Shown one piece after another: positions 63,772 through 64,000 of a DNA stretch of 64,000 nucleotides. Made by a program: the position numbers and the translations under genes. The first letter of the stretch is position 1. Each line of letters begins with the position of its first letter. The notes under the pieces were generated by a model. The model was not told the origin of the DNA. It saw nothing but the letters and a program-made list of their open reading frames with translations, and searched no databases. Origin of the DNA: Seonamhaeicola algicola (GTDB lineage Bacteria > Bacteroidota > Bacteroidia > Flavobacteriales > Flavobacteriaceae); NCBI RefSeq assembly GCF_007997385.1, contig NZ_VOSC01000033.1:62775-126774 (forward strand), given 5' to 3'.

Positions 63772-64000
63772 ATGAAACAACTTTTCCTACTATGTTTAGT
63801 TATATTGTTAATTTTTAGTTGCACTACAACTAAAAACACATTTAGTAAAAGTGACATATACTTAATTAACCAAAATAGCAGCTCAACACCAATGCGTGTT
63901 TATAAAATTACCAATAAAAATGATTCTATTGTATTACGTACAAAAAGCACCTATATAAAACCTAACCCAAAAGACAGCTTACAACAAAAGTTTATAAAAA
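63772..64000 (+). CDS. Lipoprotein, possibly peptide deformylase-like, partial (C-terminus cut off)
   Basis: An ATG at 63772, 18 bp after rodA, opens a frame that runs off the window. The first 19 residues are a lipoprotein signal ending in LLIFSC. From residue about 42 on, MRVYKITNKNDSIVLRTKSTYIKPNPKDSL resembles the start of peptide deformylases, where a similar stretch (PDPVLRKKA) precedes the first motif. The catalytic motifs lie beyond the window. The lipoprotein reading is firm; the deformylase one is a guess. Confidence 0.62.
   Translation, partial: MKQLFLLCLVILLIFSCTTTKNTFSKSDIYLINQNSSSTPMRVYKITNKNDSIVLRTKSTYIKPNPKDSLQQKFIK

Overview
This 64 kb window is chromosomal DNA from a member of the phylum Bacteroidota, most likely the family Flavobacteriaceae. 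The DNA is AT-rich. It carries gldKLMN of the type IX secretion and gliding machinery, a SusC/SusD locus under an ECF sigma/FecR pair, exosortase XrtF with its partner, an HYC_CC_PP family protein, and promoters of the Bacteroidota form (TTTG, then TAnnTTTG). No 16S rRNA is present, so genus cannot be read.

Layout. 1-7151 (minus strand): ECF sigma factor, FecR anti-sigma factor, SusC-type TonB-dependent receptor, SusD-type lipoprotein and a cut-off BACON-like lipoprotein, i.e. a regulated outer-membrane uptake system. 7302-22366: a 15 kb integrated mobile island in the 3' end of an initiator tRNA-Met gene. A 17-bp direct repeat bounds it and near-identical 25-bp repeats lie just inside both ends. 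It encodes a tyrosine integrase, an excisionase-like HTH protein, a small protein with family A polymerase motifs, a three-gene membrane/lipoprotein cassette divergent from an XRE regulator, and a large cargo: a 1235-aa STAND-type NTPase, a two-HEPN-domain protein in the same operon, and a convergent 1227-aa SEC-C/PD-(D/E)XK nuclease. No transposase, relaxase or phage structural gene is seen. The cargo looks like a candidate anti-phage defence module and is the most novel part of the window.

22428-31227: LRR exported protein, a TolC/RND/HlyD-type tripartite efflux operon, and an ABC-F ATPase. 31312-42884: a DUF983 protein, an FAD-dependent oxidoreductase, the gldN-gldM-gldL-gldK genes, an arginase-fold protein that has lost several metal ligands, topA, and two small membrane or lipoprotein genes. 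43073-49963 (plus strand): miaB, a sigma-54 activator, an LptE-like lipoprotein, a TPR-like protein, secG, groES and groEL. 50077-55582 (minus): photolyase, a probable copper module (HMA protein, TonB receptor, HYC_CC_PP protein), and the XrtF pair. 55651-64000 (plus): a GAF protein resembling free methionine sulfoxide reductase, purH, the cell-shape operon mreB-mreC-mreD-pbp2-rodA, and the start of a lipoprotein that may be a peptide deformylase.

Outside the island the genes are ordinary core and outer-membrane functions. Two copies of a roughly 150-bp REP-like repeat sit in intergenic gaps at 31698-31850 and 57879-58029 in opposite orientation. All calls come from reading the sequence and translations; no database search was run.
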